Shown: positions 1 to 8,231 of the stretch, in pieces | Layout: every line of letters starts with the position of its first letter | Position numbering within the stretch: position 1 is the first letter of the stretch | Program-made: the position numbers and the translations under genes | Notes under the pieces: generated by a model | The model's database searches: none | The model's input: the letters and a program-made list of their open reading frames with translations, nothing else | Told to the model about the DNA's origin: nothing | Assembly (NCBI GenBank): GCA_023245765.1 | Contig: JAHFJP010000002.1 | Coordinates: 1 to 57,710 of the forward strand | DNA from: Candidatus Peribacteria bacterium | GTDB taxonomy: Bacteria; Patescibacteriota; Gracilibacteria; Peribacterales; Peribacteraceae | Length of the DNA stretch: 57,710 nucleotides | Direction: 5' to 3'

Positions 1-129
1 CATCTCAGCAGTCTTCAGAATAGATGATTTGGCATCTATAGGTTGTACAGTTGGGTAACGGGAAACAGTACGATCCCGAATCGAGGCAAACACACACCAT
101 GAATCACGCTGTCGAAGCCTTGCATCCCC
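1..129 (-). ncRNA. ssrA: tmRNA (ssrA), 5' part; continues past the left edge
   Basis: Read on the minus strand, the RNA would begin GGGGATGCAAGGCTTCGACA, which fits the conserved tmRNA 5' end (GGGG, then GG-TTCGAC). The GGGG is the complement of 126-129. tmRNA rescues stalled ribosomes with SmpB and adds a degradation tag. About 100 nt downstream a possible resume codon GCC opens a frame reading A-K-S-S-I-L-K-T-A-E-M before the window ends, so the tag end and the 3' tRNA-like half are not visible. The assignment rests on the 5' motif and spacing only. Confidence 0.8.
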
Positions 130-159
130 ATGATGTCACAGAACGAAGCGTACTATTCT

Positions 160-187
160 AGCATATTTTTCATCGCTATTGTAACAA
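160..187 (-). promoter_or_regulatory. Promoter of the tmRNA
   Basis: On the minus strand a -35-like TTGTTA (complement of 182-187) is followed after 16 nt by -10 TATGCT (complement of 160-165). Transcription would start near 153, about 24 nt before the mature 5' GGGG, as expected for a precursor trimmed by RNase P. An alternative -10, TAGAAT, overlaps at 155-160. Confidence 0.5.
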
Positions 188-249
188 TCCCCTCAGATTT
201 TCCCGATCAAATAGGCACGCCCCATGCGGATCGGGATTAGAATAATGCT

Positions 250-534
250 ATGACCGAAAAAACGATAGCCACAGGCGTCGTCCATACCGTACCGACCGAT
301 TTAAAAAGGGAGTTACTCGCCAATCCGGACGTGCTCGAGAAATGGAATGGCCTTACCCCTCTGGCGCGTAACGAGTGGATCTGCTGGACGACCATTGTGA
401 AGCAACCAGAAACGAGAAAAAATCATATCGAACGCTTGCGTGCAGAGCTTCTGGAAGGAAAACGTCGGCCGTGTTGCTGGCCAGGTTGCCCTCATCGCAG
501 ACCAAAGGCGAAAAAATGGTTTAAAGGAATGTGA
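250..534 (+). CDS. YdeI/OmdA (OmpD-associated) family protein
   Basis: This 94-residue protein matches the short YdeI/OmdA C-terminal type. The central stretch with LTPLARNEWICW followed by ETRKNHIERLRAELLEG is the family signature of a helical domain. Relatives have been linked to bacteriocin protection and envelope stress, but the biochemical role is unknown. The C-terminus is rich in Cys, Pro and basic residues (CCWPGCPH), which could bind a metal. The ATG lies 6 nt after a TAGAAT -10 box (238-243) and no Shine-Dalgarno is present, so the mRNA is probably leaderless. The next gene is convergent on the other strand. Confidence 0.75.
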   Translation: MTEKTIATGVVHTVPTDLKRELLANPDVLEKWNGLTPLARNEWICWTTIVKQPETRKNHIERLRAELLEGKRRPCCWPGCPHRRPKAKKWFKGM

Positions 535-549
535 GATGAGGATATTTGA

Positions 550-1431
550 CTACGGAATTCCAATCTTCCATACACCTTTCTCCCGGAACGCGGGAATCGT
601 CTGGCGATGTGCCGCGTTCAGCAGAGTGTGCACCGATTTCTTGCCGGTCTTCGCGAAATCGGCAAGCGTCACGATGGAGAAGCCCTGAAGATAGGCGATT
701 CTCTTCTGCAACGATTCCATCAGCGCGAGGGTCACAATATGTTCCATACCCGCCCTCCGCTTCTTTTTGGAATCGCGGTATTCGGTAAATGCGTCGTAGT
801 ATTTTCGCTTCTCCTTGTCGCGGATAATGATGAGCGGGAATCCCAAACGAAGTAGCTGTTCGTTCATGAGAACGCGTCCGATCCTGCCGTTGCCGTCGCA
901 AAACGGGTGGATGGTTTCGAATTCCAGATGAAATGCGGCAATGGCATCGGCAAAGTACGTCTCCTGCGAACTCGCGTACTCGAGGAGCAGCGCCTCGACC
1001 ATGCTCTGCACATGCTCCGGAGCGGGAGCGATATGCGGACCGACGCGGACATATTGTCCCCGCTTGCGGAACTTCCCGGCGATTCCGTCATCGATGTTTC
1101 CCATCAGCATTCCATGCAGCAACAGAATTCGTTCCTCGTTGAGCTGCGATCCGGCCGCCGTTTTTTCGATGTACTCCATCACCCGCCCCAAATTTTTCGC
1201 CTCAAACACTTCGCGCACGGAAACGTTCCTGGACACTTCTCTATCCAGGAGAATTTTTTCCGTCTCTTTGAGCGTGAGCGTGGAGTTCTCGATGGCATTG
1301 GAGTTGAACACGCTTTCGGCGAGTTCGGTTTCGTCGATGATCTTGAGGAGGGACTCTTTTCCCTTCCGACGGCGGTCGAATTCTGTCTTCAGCTGCCGGA
1401 GCCGGTCCTTGAGAGGCTGGGTTGTGGCCAT
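550..1431 (-). CDS. Fic family protein (predicted AMPylase) with built-in inhibitory helix
   Basis: A 293-residue Fic-domain protein. The catalytic loop HPFCDGNGRIGR (residues 175-186) fits HxFx(D/E)GNGRxxR, so AMP transfer from ATP to a target hydroxyl is expected. An N-terminal SNAIEN (44-49) matches the inhibitory (S/T)xxxE(G/N) motif of class II Fic proteins, whose Glu blocks productive ATP binding. The flap that docks targets is at about 118-131, and the C-terminal 60 residues look like a winged-helix domain. No antitoxin gene is adjacent, consistent with self-inhibition. A -10 TATACA (complement of 1440-1445) ends 8 nt before the ATG. The target is unknown. Confidence 0.88.
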   Translation of the reverse strand: MATTQPLKDRLRQLKTEFDRRRKGKESLLKIIDETELAESVFNSNAIENSTLTLKETEKILLDREVSRNVSVREVFEAKNLGRVMEYIEKTAAGSQLNEERILLLHGMLMGNIDDGIAGKFRKRGQYVRVGPHIAPAPEHVQSMVEALLLEYASSQETYFADAIAAFHLEFETIHPFCDGNGRIGRVLMNEQLLRLGFPLIIIRDKEKRKYYDAFTEYRDSKKKRRAGMEHIVTLALMESLQKRIAYLQGFSIVTLADFAKTGKKSVHTLLNAAHRQTIPAFREKGVWKIGIP

Positions 1432-1447
1432 AGGGAAAGTGTATAGA

Positions 1448-1478
1448 ATTAACGATATTTTGTCAATTTATCGTTAAT
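1448..1478. promoter_or_regulatory. Inverted repeat between divergent fic and methyltransferase genes (possible operator)
   Basis: ATTAACGATA (1448-1457) and its exact reverse complement TATCGTTAAT (1469-1478) are separated by 11 bp. They lie directly upstream of the fic -10 box and about 30 bp before the divergent methyltransferase promoter. A 10-bp perfect dyad fits a dimeric repressor site. The Fic C-terminal winged helix is one candidate binder, but this is inference. Confidence 0.45.
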
Positions 1479-1520
1479 TTATCTATATTTATCACTAAAT
1501 TAACGTGTTATTATCTTCCC

Positions 1521-2156
1521 ATGGACCTCACCAACGTCGACAAGGCCGCGCTCGCGCAGCAGCTGCGCAAGCCCGAGGGCAGTATGGGTAAAGAGGTTGG
1601 CAAGGCGATGGAGCTGTACAACGGTAAAGCGATTTCGTTCACGCTCGAGTCACTGCACATCCAACCTCGCGATCATGTTCTGGAGATCGGCTTTGGGCCC
1701 GGTGAAGGAATTGCCCAAGCCGTGCAGCTGACGCCGCAGGGCTATGTTGCCGGCATCGATCACTCCCCGGTCATGCTCACGATGGCCGGGGAGCGCAATC
1801 ACCGCGCGATCATGCAGGAACATGTGGAGCTCACGCTCGGCAGCGCCGACAAACTTCCGTACGAGGATGCGAGCTTCGACAAAATCTTTTCCGTGAACGT
1901 CTTCCATTTTTGGACGGATCCCGCGCGTGAACTGGCCGAGTGTCGCCGGGTGTTGAAACCGGGCGGGAGTATCGCCTTCTTCCTCACGCATCCCTCATCG
2001 TGGTTGCCGGGTCTACGCGACACGGGTGTCTTTATCGCGCGCGAGGCAGAGGACATTGAAAAACTCCTTTTGGCTGCGGGGTTTGGCAACGTTGAGACTC
2101 ACACAACGAAAACAGAACCGGATGGGAAGGGGTTTGTGGTGGTGGGGAGGGGGTAG
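1521..2156 (+). CDS. Class I SAM-dependent methyltransferase (Methyltransf_11 type)
   Basis: A 211-residue Rossmann-fold methyltransferase. Motif I, VLEIGFGPGEG (residues 53-63), binds S-adenosylmethionine. The next strand ends in GIDHSP, and LPYEDASFDKIFSVNVFHF plus the LKPGG loop are typical of UbiE/Methyltransf_11 enzymes. The substrate cannot be told from sequence; small molecules, quinones or lipids are all possible. The ATG lies 6 nt after TATTAT (1509-1514), implying a leaderless transcript. It is divergent from fic and shares the dyad at 1448-1478. Confidence 0.85.
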   Translation: MDLTNVDKAALAQQLRKPEGSMGKEVGKAMELYNGKAISFTLESLHIQPRDHVLEIGFGPGEGIAQAVQLTPQGYVAGIDHSPVMLTMAGERNHRAIMQEHVELTLGSADKLPYEDASFDKIFSVNVFHFWTDPARELAECRRVLKPGGSIAFFLTHPSSWLPGLRDTGVFIAREAEDIEKLLLAAGFGNVETHTTKTEPDGKGFVVVGRG

Positions 2157-2169
2157 GTTGGATCCGGGT

Positions 2170-2577
2170 TCACTTCCGCGGCATCGCCTTCTCATCCATC
2201 CAAAACACCTCCCACAGATGCCCGTCGAGATCCTCGAAGCCTTTGGAGTACATCCATCCATAATCCTGGTCCGCCATGGGGGTCTTCGCCCCCGCGGCCA
2301 CTGCTTTTTGAACGTAGTCATCCACCTTCTCTTTGCTCTCCACCTGGACGGCAAGGATCATTTCGGCAGTCTGTGTTGCATCGGCGATGGGCTTTTTGAC
2401 GAAGCTGCTGAAGTGCTTGTGGGTCAGCAGCATCACGTTGATCTCATCGCTGATGATCATGCAGGTGGCGTTCTCGTCGGTGAATTGCGGATTAAAGGTG
2501 AAGCCGACCGTCGTAAAGAAGTCGATCGACTTCTGGAGATTGTTCACGGGAAGGTTCACGAAGATTTTTTTCGGCAT
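2170..2577 (-). CDS. VOC-superfamily (glyoxalase/bleomycin-resistance-like) protein
   Basis: A 135-residue protein with the two beta-alpha-beta-beta-beta modules of the vicinal oxygen chelate fold. It begins FVNLPVNNLQKSIDFFTTVGF and ends with the DLDGHLWEVFWMD signature, where the Glu would be a metal ligand. The subgroup resembles PhnB/YycE-like proteins of unknown substrate rather than true glyoxalase I. Its stop lies 13 nt from the stop of the convergent methyltransferase gene. No clear -10 box sits immediately upstream. Confidence 0.8.
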   Translation of the reverse strand: MPKKIFVNLPVNNLQKSIDFFTTVGFTFNPQFTDENATCMIISDEINVMLLTHKHFSSFVKKPIADATQTAEMILAVQVESKEKVDDYVQKAVAAGAKTPMADQDYGWMYSKGFEDLDGHLWEVFWMDEKAMPRK

Positions 2578-2659
2578 AGCAGCAGGTGGAAAAAAAGAGT
2601 GTACGCATTCCGGTCTCCACGTTCAACGAATATCACCGGAATTTTTTGCAGAGCAGCTC

Positions 2660-3424
2660 TCAGGTTCGCGCCCGGATCTCGTCGCGCCGGGTGACCGTGA
2701 GGTAGACAACGAGAACCAGGATCAAACCGAGGAAGATCGCGCTTGTCGTGGTCGTGCCCAGGCCCAGGCCCCCGTCATCAGCGGTCTGCGAGAGGTAATC
2801 GCCGATGGAGGCTCCCAGCGGACGGGTGAGGATGTACGCGATCCAGAAGGCCAGGACCGCGTTGAGTTTGAAGGCTTTGTAGGCGATGGTGACTGCCGCG
2901 ATCAGTGCGGCGAACAGGAAGAGCGAGTTCAAATAGCCGATTTCAAAACTCTCCGCGATCAGATCGCCTGCTGCGGTGCCGAGGGCGAACGTAAAGAGAA
3001 TGGCCAGCCAGTAGAACGCTTCGCGCTTTGTCGTCACGATGGTATGGATGGAGAGCGTCTTTTCGCTGCCGTACCATGCGGCGAATGTTGCTGCGAGGGC
3101 GATGGCAAAGAGAACGGTCGTCGTCACCAGAGACACTTCAAAATTGTCCGTGAGGTTATCGGTAATGAGCGTGCCGACGACGCTGATAAAGACGACCGCG
3201 AGCCAGTAGATCGCGGGAACATACTTTTTGGCTTTGAATTGGAAGAAGAGCATCACGAGCAGGATTGCACCGATGACGTACGTGGTATTGGTAAGCCCCA
3301 GGCCCAGCGCGCCATTGAGGTAATCCGCGAACGTCTCGCCCACGGTGGTGCAGAGGATCTTAATGATCCAGAAGTAGAGCGTGACTTCCGGGACTTTGTT
3401 GAGCATCTGGCGGAGGTTCTTCAT
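2660..3424 (-). CDS. Polytopic membrane protein with DUF347 repeats (COG4705-like)
   Basis: A 254-residue hydrophobic protein with about seven or eight membrane segments. Three related segments recur, with cores TVGETFADYLN, ALGTAAGDLIAE and PLGASIGDYLSQ. Each has a helix followed by a Gly-(Glu/Asp) turn, the pattern of the repeat family of unknown function DUF347. Members are often called membrane-anchored proteins and sometimes linked to metal or manganese handling, without firm evidence. The conserved acidic residues inside the membrane suggest ion binding or transport (inference). Confidence 0.75.
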   Translation of the reverse strand: MKNLRQMLNKVPEVTLYFWIIKILCTTVGETFADYLNGALGLGLTNTTYVIGAILLVMLFFQFKAKKYVPAIYWLAVVFISVVGTLITDNLTDNFEVSLVTTTVLFAIALAATFAAWYGSEKTLSIHTIVTTKREAFYWLAILFTFALGTAAGDLIAESFEIGYLNSLFLFAALIAAVTIAYKAFKLNAVLAFWIAYILTRPLGASIGDYLSQTADDGGLGLGTTTTSAIFLGLILVLVVYLTVTRRDEIRART

Positions 3425-3595
3425 GGAAAGAAATGGAGAAGCAACTAAGGGAGTGTAGTGCGGTACGATAGAGAGACAAAGCGCAATGTCTTAATGTACA
3501 TCCGCGTTTCAGAATCTTTCCGTCAAGGCCCCGTTGATCTTCTGTCTGTCCGCGATTCTCTCTATACTCATCGCGTTCTCTTCCCCATTCATTCT

Positions 3596-3997
3596 ATGAA
3601 GACCCGTATCGGTCCCATCGTCGGTTGGATCTGTGCCATCCTCGTTGCTGCATTCAACACATTCGCCGGCATCATGAAATTTATGCCCGTCACGCCCGGC
3701 TCGGATGCGGACGTGATGATGGCGAAGCTTGGAATGACTCCGAGTATGATGGCGCCGTTCGGCGTGCTGGAACTGGCGATCGTCATCCTGTTCCTCGTGC
3801 CCCGCACCTCGACTGTCGGTTTCGTATTGATGATCGGATATCTCGGCGGCGCACTGGCAACAAACCTCACGCACGGCTTTACGAACATGGAAGCCCTGCC
3901 CATCTACATTTTGTTCGTGCTCCTTATGATCAGCGCGTGGTTCAGGAATCCCGAACTGGTCGCCCGGTTGCTCAAGCGGCCGATGCCGAAAGCGTGA
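3596..3997 (+). CDS. DoxX-like small membrane protein
   Basis: A 133-residue protein with four predicted membrane helices, matching the DoxX/DoxX-like arrangement: helix 1 runs into FAGIMKF, then an acidic loop, then FGVLELAIVILFLVPR and GYLGGALATNLTHG. Members sit in the membrane and are linked to redox or thiosulfate metabolism in some bacteria; no role is clear here. The ATG at 3596 is preferred over an upstream in-frame start at 3458 because the extra 46 residues are unlike the family and helix 1 starts right after this Met. A terminator follows 7 nt after the stop. Confidence 0.7.
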   Translation: MKTRIGPIVGWICAILVAAFNTFAGIMKFMPVTPGSDADVMMAKLGMTPSMMAPFGVLELAIVILFLVPRTSTVGFVLMIGYLGGALATNLTHGFTNMEALPIYILFVLLMISAWFRNPELVARLLKRPMPKA

Positions 3998-4003
3998 ACA
4001 ACG

Positions 4004-4033
4004 AAAAAGCCGCCTTCCCCGGCGGCCTTTTCC
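4004..4033 (+). terminator. Intrinsic terminator after the DoxX-like gene
   Basis: GCCGCC (4009-4014) pairs with GGCGGC (4021-4026) around a 6-nt loop, followed by CTTTT and preceded by a run of A residues, so it could also act on the opposite strand. Confidence 0.8.
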
Positions 4034-4149
4034 CGTTCCTCTCTTTCTCTCTCTGTCTTGCACGGGCAAGTCTACGGATGCGGTCTTAAGGGGAGATTAA
4101 GGAAGTTTTTGGCTTATACGTGCGGATTTTTTTATCCTACAAAACACTG

Positions 4150-6297
4150 TCACCACTTTTTCCCCTGCAATCTCCGTGCCCTGAAGACGGCCAAGGCCAC
4201 CGTTGGGGGAACACTCATGAGCAGACAGAAGAGGAAGCGGGGATCCGGCTCCGGGATCTCACGAAGTTCGTGTTCCGGTGGCAGCAGCACGTGCTCCTCC
4301 TGCCGTCCCACATCGGGATGGAAGTACGCTGCGTTGCCATTGTAGAAATCGCCCTTGCCGTCGCGGACATCTTTGGCAAACGTCACGCATGTGGGATCCA
4401 CCGGCTCCGCCCCACTATTCTTGTAGAAGACCGTGAACGCGCGCAGAGCGTCTTCAATCGTGGCGAATCCCTTGTGATCGTCATCAGACAGATCGAGCTT
4501 CTCGCCGTTGCGCGAGACGCCGAAATTGCAGGCCGTGTAGATGTCGAACCGCCCGTCGGGGCGCTTTTCCAGCCACAGGCAGAGCGCGTGTGATGATTTT
4601 TTGTCATTTTTTTCTTTGACGGAAATAATCACCATCTGCGCGTTCTTCTTTTGCTCGCGCAGGACTGAGCGAAAGAGCCACGCAATATCGTCGCAGTCAC
4701 CGCAGAACTTGCCGTTCTTTTCGCGCCTCAGCGTTTCGTGGACGGTCTGAATGTAATCTCCGTGGTCATCCTCCGTGCCTTCGCGGAGAGGATCCTTGGG
4801 ATCCGGCGTGTCGTGGACGTAGTGCCACCATTCTTTGGAAACGATCGCGAGTTTCTCGGGCGTGTCGAGTGCTCGGCAGAGCAGAGCGAAGTATTCGGCC
4901 TCTGCCATCTTTGGATTTTTGGTGCGTTCATGTGCCAAAGTACCGAGACGCCGACCATCCACAAGCAGTGACGTACGCGTCTTCGGCGCGTCCTTTCCGG
5001 ATGCGGGGAAAGTTTCCACGACATGTGACGGGATCCCGCGACTGTCGTGATGGATGGTCGGTTGCCCGGGAACTTCCTTTGCGACGATCTTTCCCGTGCG
5101 TTTGTGATAGTGCTCCGTCCATTGCTTCTCGAATCCCCTGGGCCCTTTTGTTTCGTACCGGAGGGATTCTTTGCGTCCGTCCCGATCAAAAATCGTCGTG
5201 CGTTTCGATGCGTGATCCGGCGCGTACTGCGCTTGTGCCTGTAACTGGCCCATCACGAAGATGTCCGATTGCTGACCGTTGTTGCGCGAACGACTGAAGC
5301 CGAAGTGATCTGTTATGCCGCTATCCCACTCCTCAATCAGTGTGCCATCCCCCTCATCGCGCAGCATGCGCTTGGTGACGATCTCTTCCCTCTTCCGTCT
5401 CTCCGCATGCGCTTCGCGATGCTTTGAATGGACGGTCTCCAGTTCTTTGCGGGCATCCGGTGCTACTTTCGCATTGATTCTCTTCGTGAGATCGCTGGCC
5501 AGCAGATCGATAAACCGCGCATCCGCGAGCGTTTTGCCGAGACCTTCTTCGTTCAGGAAGACCTTGTCGTTCACATGCTTCTGAATCAGCGTGAAGTGCG
5601 CGTGTTGCGCCTCTTGCTCAGTCTTCGCGGCAGCGCGCCACTTCTCCCAGTCGGCCGCGGAGGGTTGGGAGACGATCGTCAGAACGTCGAATGGCGTAGC
5701 GACGTACTGCTGTTTTCCTGCCGTGAAATCTATCCGTATTGAATCCTTGCCAGAACACTGTAAGGTTTCGCCTTCCTTCGGAAGCATGCCTCTTTTGCCG
5801 ATCTGTGCGGCGCTTTTCGGGAGGTTTTTCGCCGCCTGCACGAGTTCGATAAAAAGCACCGGAGGATCGAGGCGAAGATCAACGTGCGGAGATGCGAGCG
5901 TAAAGTTCTCGAAGCGAAAATTGGGCAGCATCGTTGCGCTCAGGCGGTTGCCCGTGTGCGTAAAACTCACGGTGCGCCCATTCCATTGCACGTTCGTGCA
6001 ATCGTTCTTCAGTAAATGCTTCTCGATGATTTCTCGAACGTGTGCGAACTTGTCGCCCTCTCCCGCCTCCTTCACATGGATTATTTTGGGTCCCGGCGGG
6101 GGTGGCAGAACCTGCGCAGTCGCTGTCGCATCCGCGAGAATCCCCGTCGTGATGGTGCCGAGCCCCCAGGCGATGCGCTGGAGCAAACGACTCACCGTGG
6201 ACGAGCTCTCCGCTGGAGCCGTCAGAGCGCGGGGTGCATTCGCCGCATCCCCGTCGAAGAGTATCGACGGTAGTTCTTGACCACGGGTGGCCTCCAT
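4150..6297 (-). CDS. Membrane-anchored transglutaminase-like protein, 715 residues
   Basis: A large protein with an N-terminal hydrophobic stretch (about residues 43-62) and a C-terminal membrane segment (about 684-704). The middle is long, charged and unrecognised. The C-terminal third carries a transglutaminase-like cysteine-protease core: Cys in GKFCGDCDDIAWLFRSVL, His in SSHALCLWLE and a following Asp in FDIYTACN, in the usual C-H-D order. Such domains in bacteria are often peptidases or cross-linkers at the cell surface. Both membrane segments suggest the bulk lies outside the cytoplasm. TATATC (-10) ends 6 nt before the ATG. The substrate is unknown. Confidence 0.65.
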   Translation of the reverse strand: MEATRGQELPSILFDGDAANAPRALTAPAESSSTVSRLLQRIAWGLGTITTGILADATATAQVLPPPPGPKIIHVKEAGEGDKFAHVREIIEKHLLKNDCTNVQWNGRTVSFTHTGNRLSATMLPNFRFENFTLASPHVDLRLDPPVLFIELVQAAKNLPKSAAQIGKRGMLPKEGETLQCSGKDSIRIDFTAGKQQYVATPFDVLTIVSQPSAADWEKWRAAAKTEQEAQHAHFTLIQKHVNDKVFLNEEGLGKTLADARFIDLLASDLTKRINAKVAPDARKELETVHSKHREAHAERRKREEIVTKRMLRDEGDGTLIEEWDSGITDHFGFSRSRNNGQQSDIFVMGQLQAQAQYAPDHASKRTTIFDRDGRKESLRYETKGPRGFEKQWTEHYHKRTGKIVAKEVPGQPTIHHDSRGIPSHVVETFPASGKDAPKTRTSLLVDGRRLGTLAHERTKNPKMAEAEYFALLCRALDTPEKLAIVSKEWWHYVHDTPDPKDPLREGTEDDHGDYIQTVHETLRREKNGKFCGDCDDIAWLFRSVLREQKKNAQMVIISVKEKNDKKSSHALCLWLEKRPDGRFDIYTACNFGVSRNGEKLDLSDDDHKGFATIEDALRAFTVFYKNSGAEPVDPTCVTFAKDVRDGKGDFYNGNAAYFHPDVGRQEEHVLLPPEHELREIPEPDPRFLFCLLMSVPPTVALAVFRARRLQGKKW

Positions 6298-6374
6298 AGT
6301 GTGGATATATTGATATATTTTATGAAAAAGTCAATGTTTTTCGAATACACGCGATACTCCTACAAAAAGGCACT

Positions 6375-6617
6375 TCAGGTGCGTCTGAGCGCTCCTGCAA
6401 CACCGAGCAGGACCACCGCGCCGACAACGGCCATCGCGAGGGCACCGATCGAGCCGTAGGCGTTGATGCCGAGGAGCCCAAACAGGAAGCCGCCGATCAC
6501 GGCGCCGACGATGCCGATCACGAAATCGGCGATCATGCCAAAGCCATGCCCGCGCATGATGAGGCCGGCGATCCAGCCTGCGAGAATGCCGATGATGATG
6601 AATCCGAGAATGCTCAT
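6375..6617 (-). CDS. GlsB/YeaQ/YmgE family small membrane protein
   Basis: An 80-residue, Gly-rich protein with three membrane helices. GWIAGLIMRGHGFGMIADFVIGIVGAVIGG is the typical core of the transglycosylase-associated/GlsB family. Despite the name these are not proven enzymes; many are stress-induced membrane proteins. The ATG lies 6 nt from TATACC (complement of 6624-6629), suggesting a leaderless mRNA. It is divergent from trhO, with 52 bp between the start codons. Confidence 0.85.
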   Translation of the reverse strand: MSILGFIIIGILAGWIAGLIMRGHGFGMIADFVIGIVGAVIGGFLFGLLGINAYGSIGALAMAVVGAVVLLGVAGALRRT

Positions 6618-6669
6618 AGTACTGGTATAGACACATCAGAGGCGAATCTCTGACAGGTATACTCCCCAC

Positions 6670-7545
6670 ATGTCCTCGTCTGTTTCCATCACCTCGTGCT
6701 ACGCGTTTGTCCCGCTCGAAGCAGCGGGGCTCGAGGATCTTCGCGACGAGCTGCTCTCGTTTGGCCGCGCGCGCGACATGCGCGGTCTCACACTCATTGC
6801 AACCGAAGGCATCAATGCGACCGTCAGTGGAACCGCAGAATCCATCGAGGAGTGGAAGGTCCGACTCAAGGATCTTGTTGGCGAAATCGAGTGGAAAGAC
6901 AGCGTTGCATCAAAGCAGCCGTTCGAGCGCTGGTCGGTGAAAATCAAATCCGAGATTGTCGGGCTCAAAGATCCTGCGATTTGCGTCAGCGGTAAGCGCG
7001 GCCATCTCTCTCCCCAAGAATGGCAGTCGATGTTCGAGCGCGATGACGTTGTCGTGGTCGATGCGCGCAATGCCTACGAAGTCGCGATCGGGAAGTTTCG
7101 CAGTGCCATTGATCCCGGCATCGATGCGTTCCATGAATTTCCTGCATGGGCGAAGAATGCGGCGCTTCCAAAGGAGAAGAAAATCCTGATGTACTGCACC
7201 GGCGGCATTCGTTGCGAAAAGGCACTCCTCACATTGGAGGCGCAGGGTTACCATGACGTGTATCAATTAGAAGGGGGGATTCTCGCGTACCTCGAACGCT
7301 TCCCGCACGGTGATTTTGAAGGTGAGTGCTTCGTGTTCGATCACCGCGTGGCGGTCGATCAACACCTCCGTCCATCACAAACCTATGGGCTCTGCCCCCA
7401 CTGCGGCAATGCCGGGGATAGAGCGATTACGTGCGTGTGCGGAAAAGAGCAGAAAATCTGCGGCGATTGCGAGCGAGAAGAAACGCGCAAAACATGCTCA
7501 AAACGCTGCAGGAATGAGGTCCAGAGAAGGGTAAGGAATAGTTGA
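6670..7545 (+). CDS. trhO: tRNA uridine(34) hydroxylase TrhO (rhodanese-related)
   Basis: This 291-residue protein matches TrhO/YceA, which forms 5-hydroxyuridine at the wobble position of some tRNAs. An N-terminal acylphosphatase-like domain (TEGINATVSG, 45-54) precedes a rhodanese domain with the active-site loop YCTGGIRCEKA (Cys176, Cys182). A Cys-rich C-terminal tail with several Cys pairs (about 244-283) probably binds zinc. Length and domain order are normal. The ATG is 6 nt after TATACT (6658-6663), so it is probably leaderless. Together with the queuosine salvage genes at 10.7-11.8 kb it points to active wobble-base modification. Confidence 0.9.
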   Translation: MSSSVSITSCYAFVPLEAAGLEDLRDELLSFGRARDMRGLTLIATEGINATVSGTAESIEEWKVRLKDLVGEIEWKDSVASKQPFERWSVKIKSEIVGLKDPAICVSGKRGHLSPQEWQSMFERDDVVVVDARNAYEVAIGKFRSAIDPGIDAFHEFPAWAKNAALPKEKKILMYCTGGIRCEKALLTLEAQGYHDVYQLEGGILAYLERFPHGDFEGECFVFDHRVAVDQHLRPSQTYGLCPHCGNAGDRAITCVCGKEQKICGDCEREETRKTCSKRCRNEVQRRVRNS

Positions 7546-7569
7546 CTTTTGGGCTTCCCTCAGTACAAT
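7542..7569 (+). promoter_or_regulatory. Promoter of the STAS-like gene
   Basis: TTGACT (7542-7547) and TACAAT (7564-7569) are separated by 16 bp and overlap the trhO stop codon region. The start would fall near 7576, giving a leader of about 18 nt before the ATG at 7594. Confidence 0.65.
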
Positions 7570-7593
7570 AGGTGCACTTTCCCCCTCACCCCT

Positions 7594-8079
7594 ATGGGTC
7601 ACGAATCCATCCAACACGATGAGAGTAATGAATCCGCTGTGATTCAGCTGGGTTCGAGAGCCGGTGAAATTCAGTTCGGAAAAGGTGGATTGCACCACGC
7701 CGAGCAGGTAAGAGGACTGACCAAAGGCGACAAGAACGGCAACGTTCTCCAAACTCTTCAGAGTGATGAATTCAAGAGAGAGGTGTACAGCAGAATTTCC
7801 AAGGGTGAGACCAACATTACGCTCGACCTGAGCAGAGAAGCCAAAGTCTCCGATGAGACAGTCGAGGCGCTGACGGAACTGCGCGACAAGCTGCACCGTG
7901 AGCATGGAATCACTCTGACACTCACCGGTGTCGATGCTACACGTGCAGAAGATCTCCAGAGACATGGTATCAGGAACAACGGCTTGGAAATCTTTACCGA
8001 GGAACACACGGTCAACGCCTTCAAAAAGGCTGATACAGAAGAGAAGGTCCCAGCTGCTCGCTTCGACACGGCCGCGTAG
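7594..8079 (+). CDS. Small cytoplasmic protein with a possible STAS-like domain
   Basis: A 161-residue protein without signal peptide or membrane segments. Residues about 64-125 read as beta-strand, helix, strand (NITLDLSREAKVSDETVEAL, then GITLTLTGVDA), resembling the STAS fold of anti-sigma-factor antagonists. No phosphorylatable Ser at the usual place can be asserted. The N-terminal 35 residues are hydrophilic and probably disordered. The ATG at 7594 is chosen over an in-frame TTG at 7549 because the promoter would place the TTG upstream of the transcript. It has its own promoter and a strong terminator, so it is a single-gene unit. Family assignment is tentative. Confidence 0.5.
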   Translation: MGHESIQHDESNESAVIQLGSRAGEIQFGKGGLHHAEQVRGLTKGDKNGNVLQTLQSDEFKREVYSRISKGETNITLDLSREAKVSDETVEALTELRDKLHREHGITLTLTGVDATRAEDLQRHGIRNNGLEIFTEEHTVNAFKKADTEEKVPAARFDTAA

Positions 8080-8101
8080 GCAATCCCATATTTGCATCTT
8101 C

Positions 8102-8129
8102 ATCCCGGCCTCGTGGCCGGGATTTTTTT
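8102..8129 (+). terminator. Strong intrinsic terminator
   Basis: ATCCCGGCC (8102-8110) pairs perfectly with GGCCGGGAT (8115-8123) around TCGT, followed by six or more T residues. It ends the STAS-like gene unit. Confidence 0.9.
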
Positions 8130-8183
8130 ATCCTTAAGATTCTTCGCGCAATGCAATAAAGTCCAAGAGCTGCCGTACGGCGT

Positions 8184-8231
8184 CCTCCCTTCGCTCCGCC
8201 TGCCTGCCGGCAGGCAGGCTCAGGGTGACAA
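8184..8231. repeat. Palindromic repeat downstream of doc (TGTCACCCTGAG family)
   Basis: On the minus strand the element runs TGTCACCCTGAG, then a perfect palindrome CTGCCTGCCGGCAGGCAG, then GGAGCGAAGGGA. The same outer ends occur at 8753-8797. The doc stop codon (TGA, 8220-8222) lies inside it. Confidence 0.75.

Noticed and set aside
2333-3448. A 371-codon open frame on the plus strand opposite the DUF347 gene
   Set aside because: It is rich in Arg, Glu and Gly from antisense codon bias, and the minus-strand gene has clear membrane repeats.
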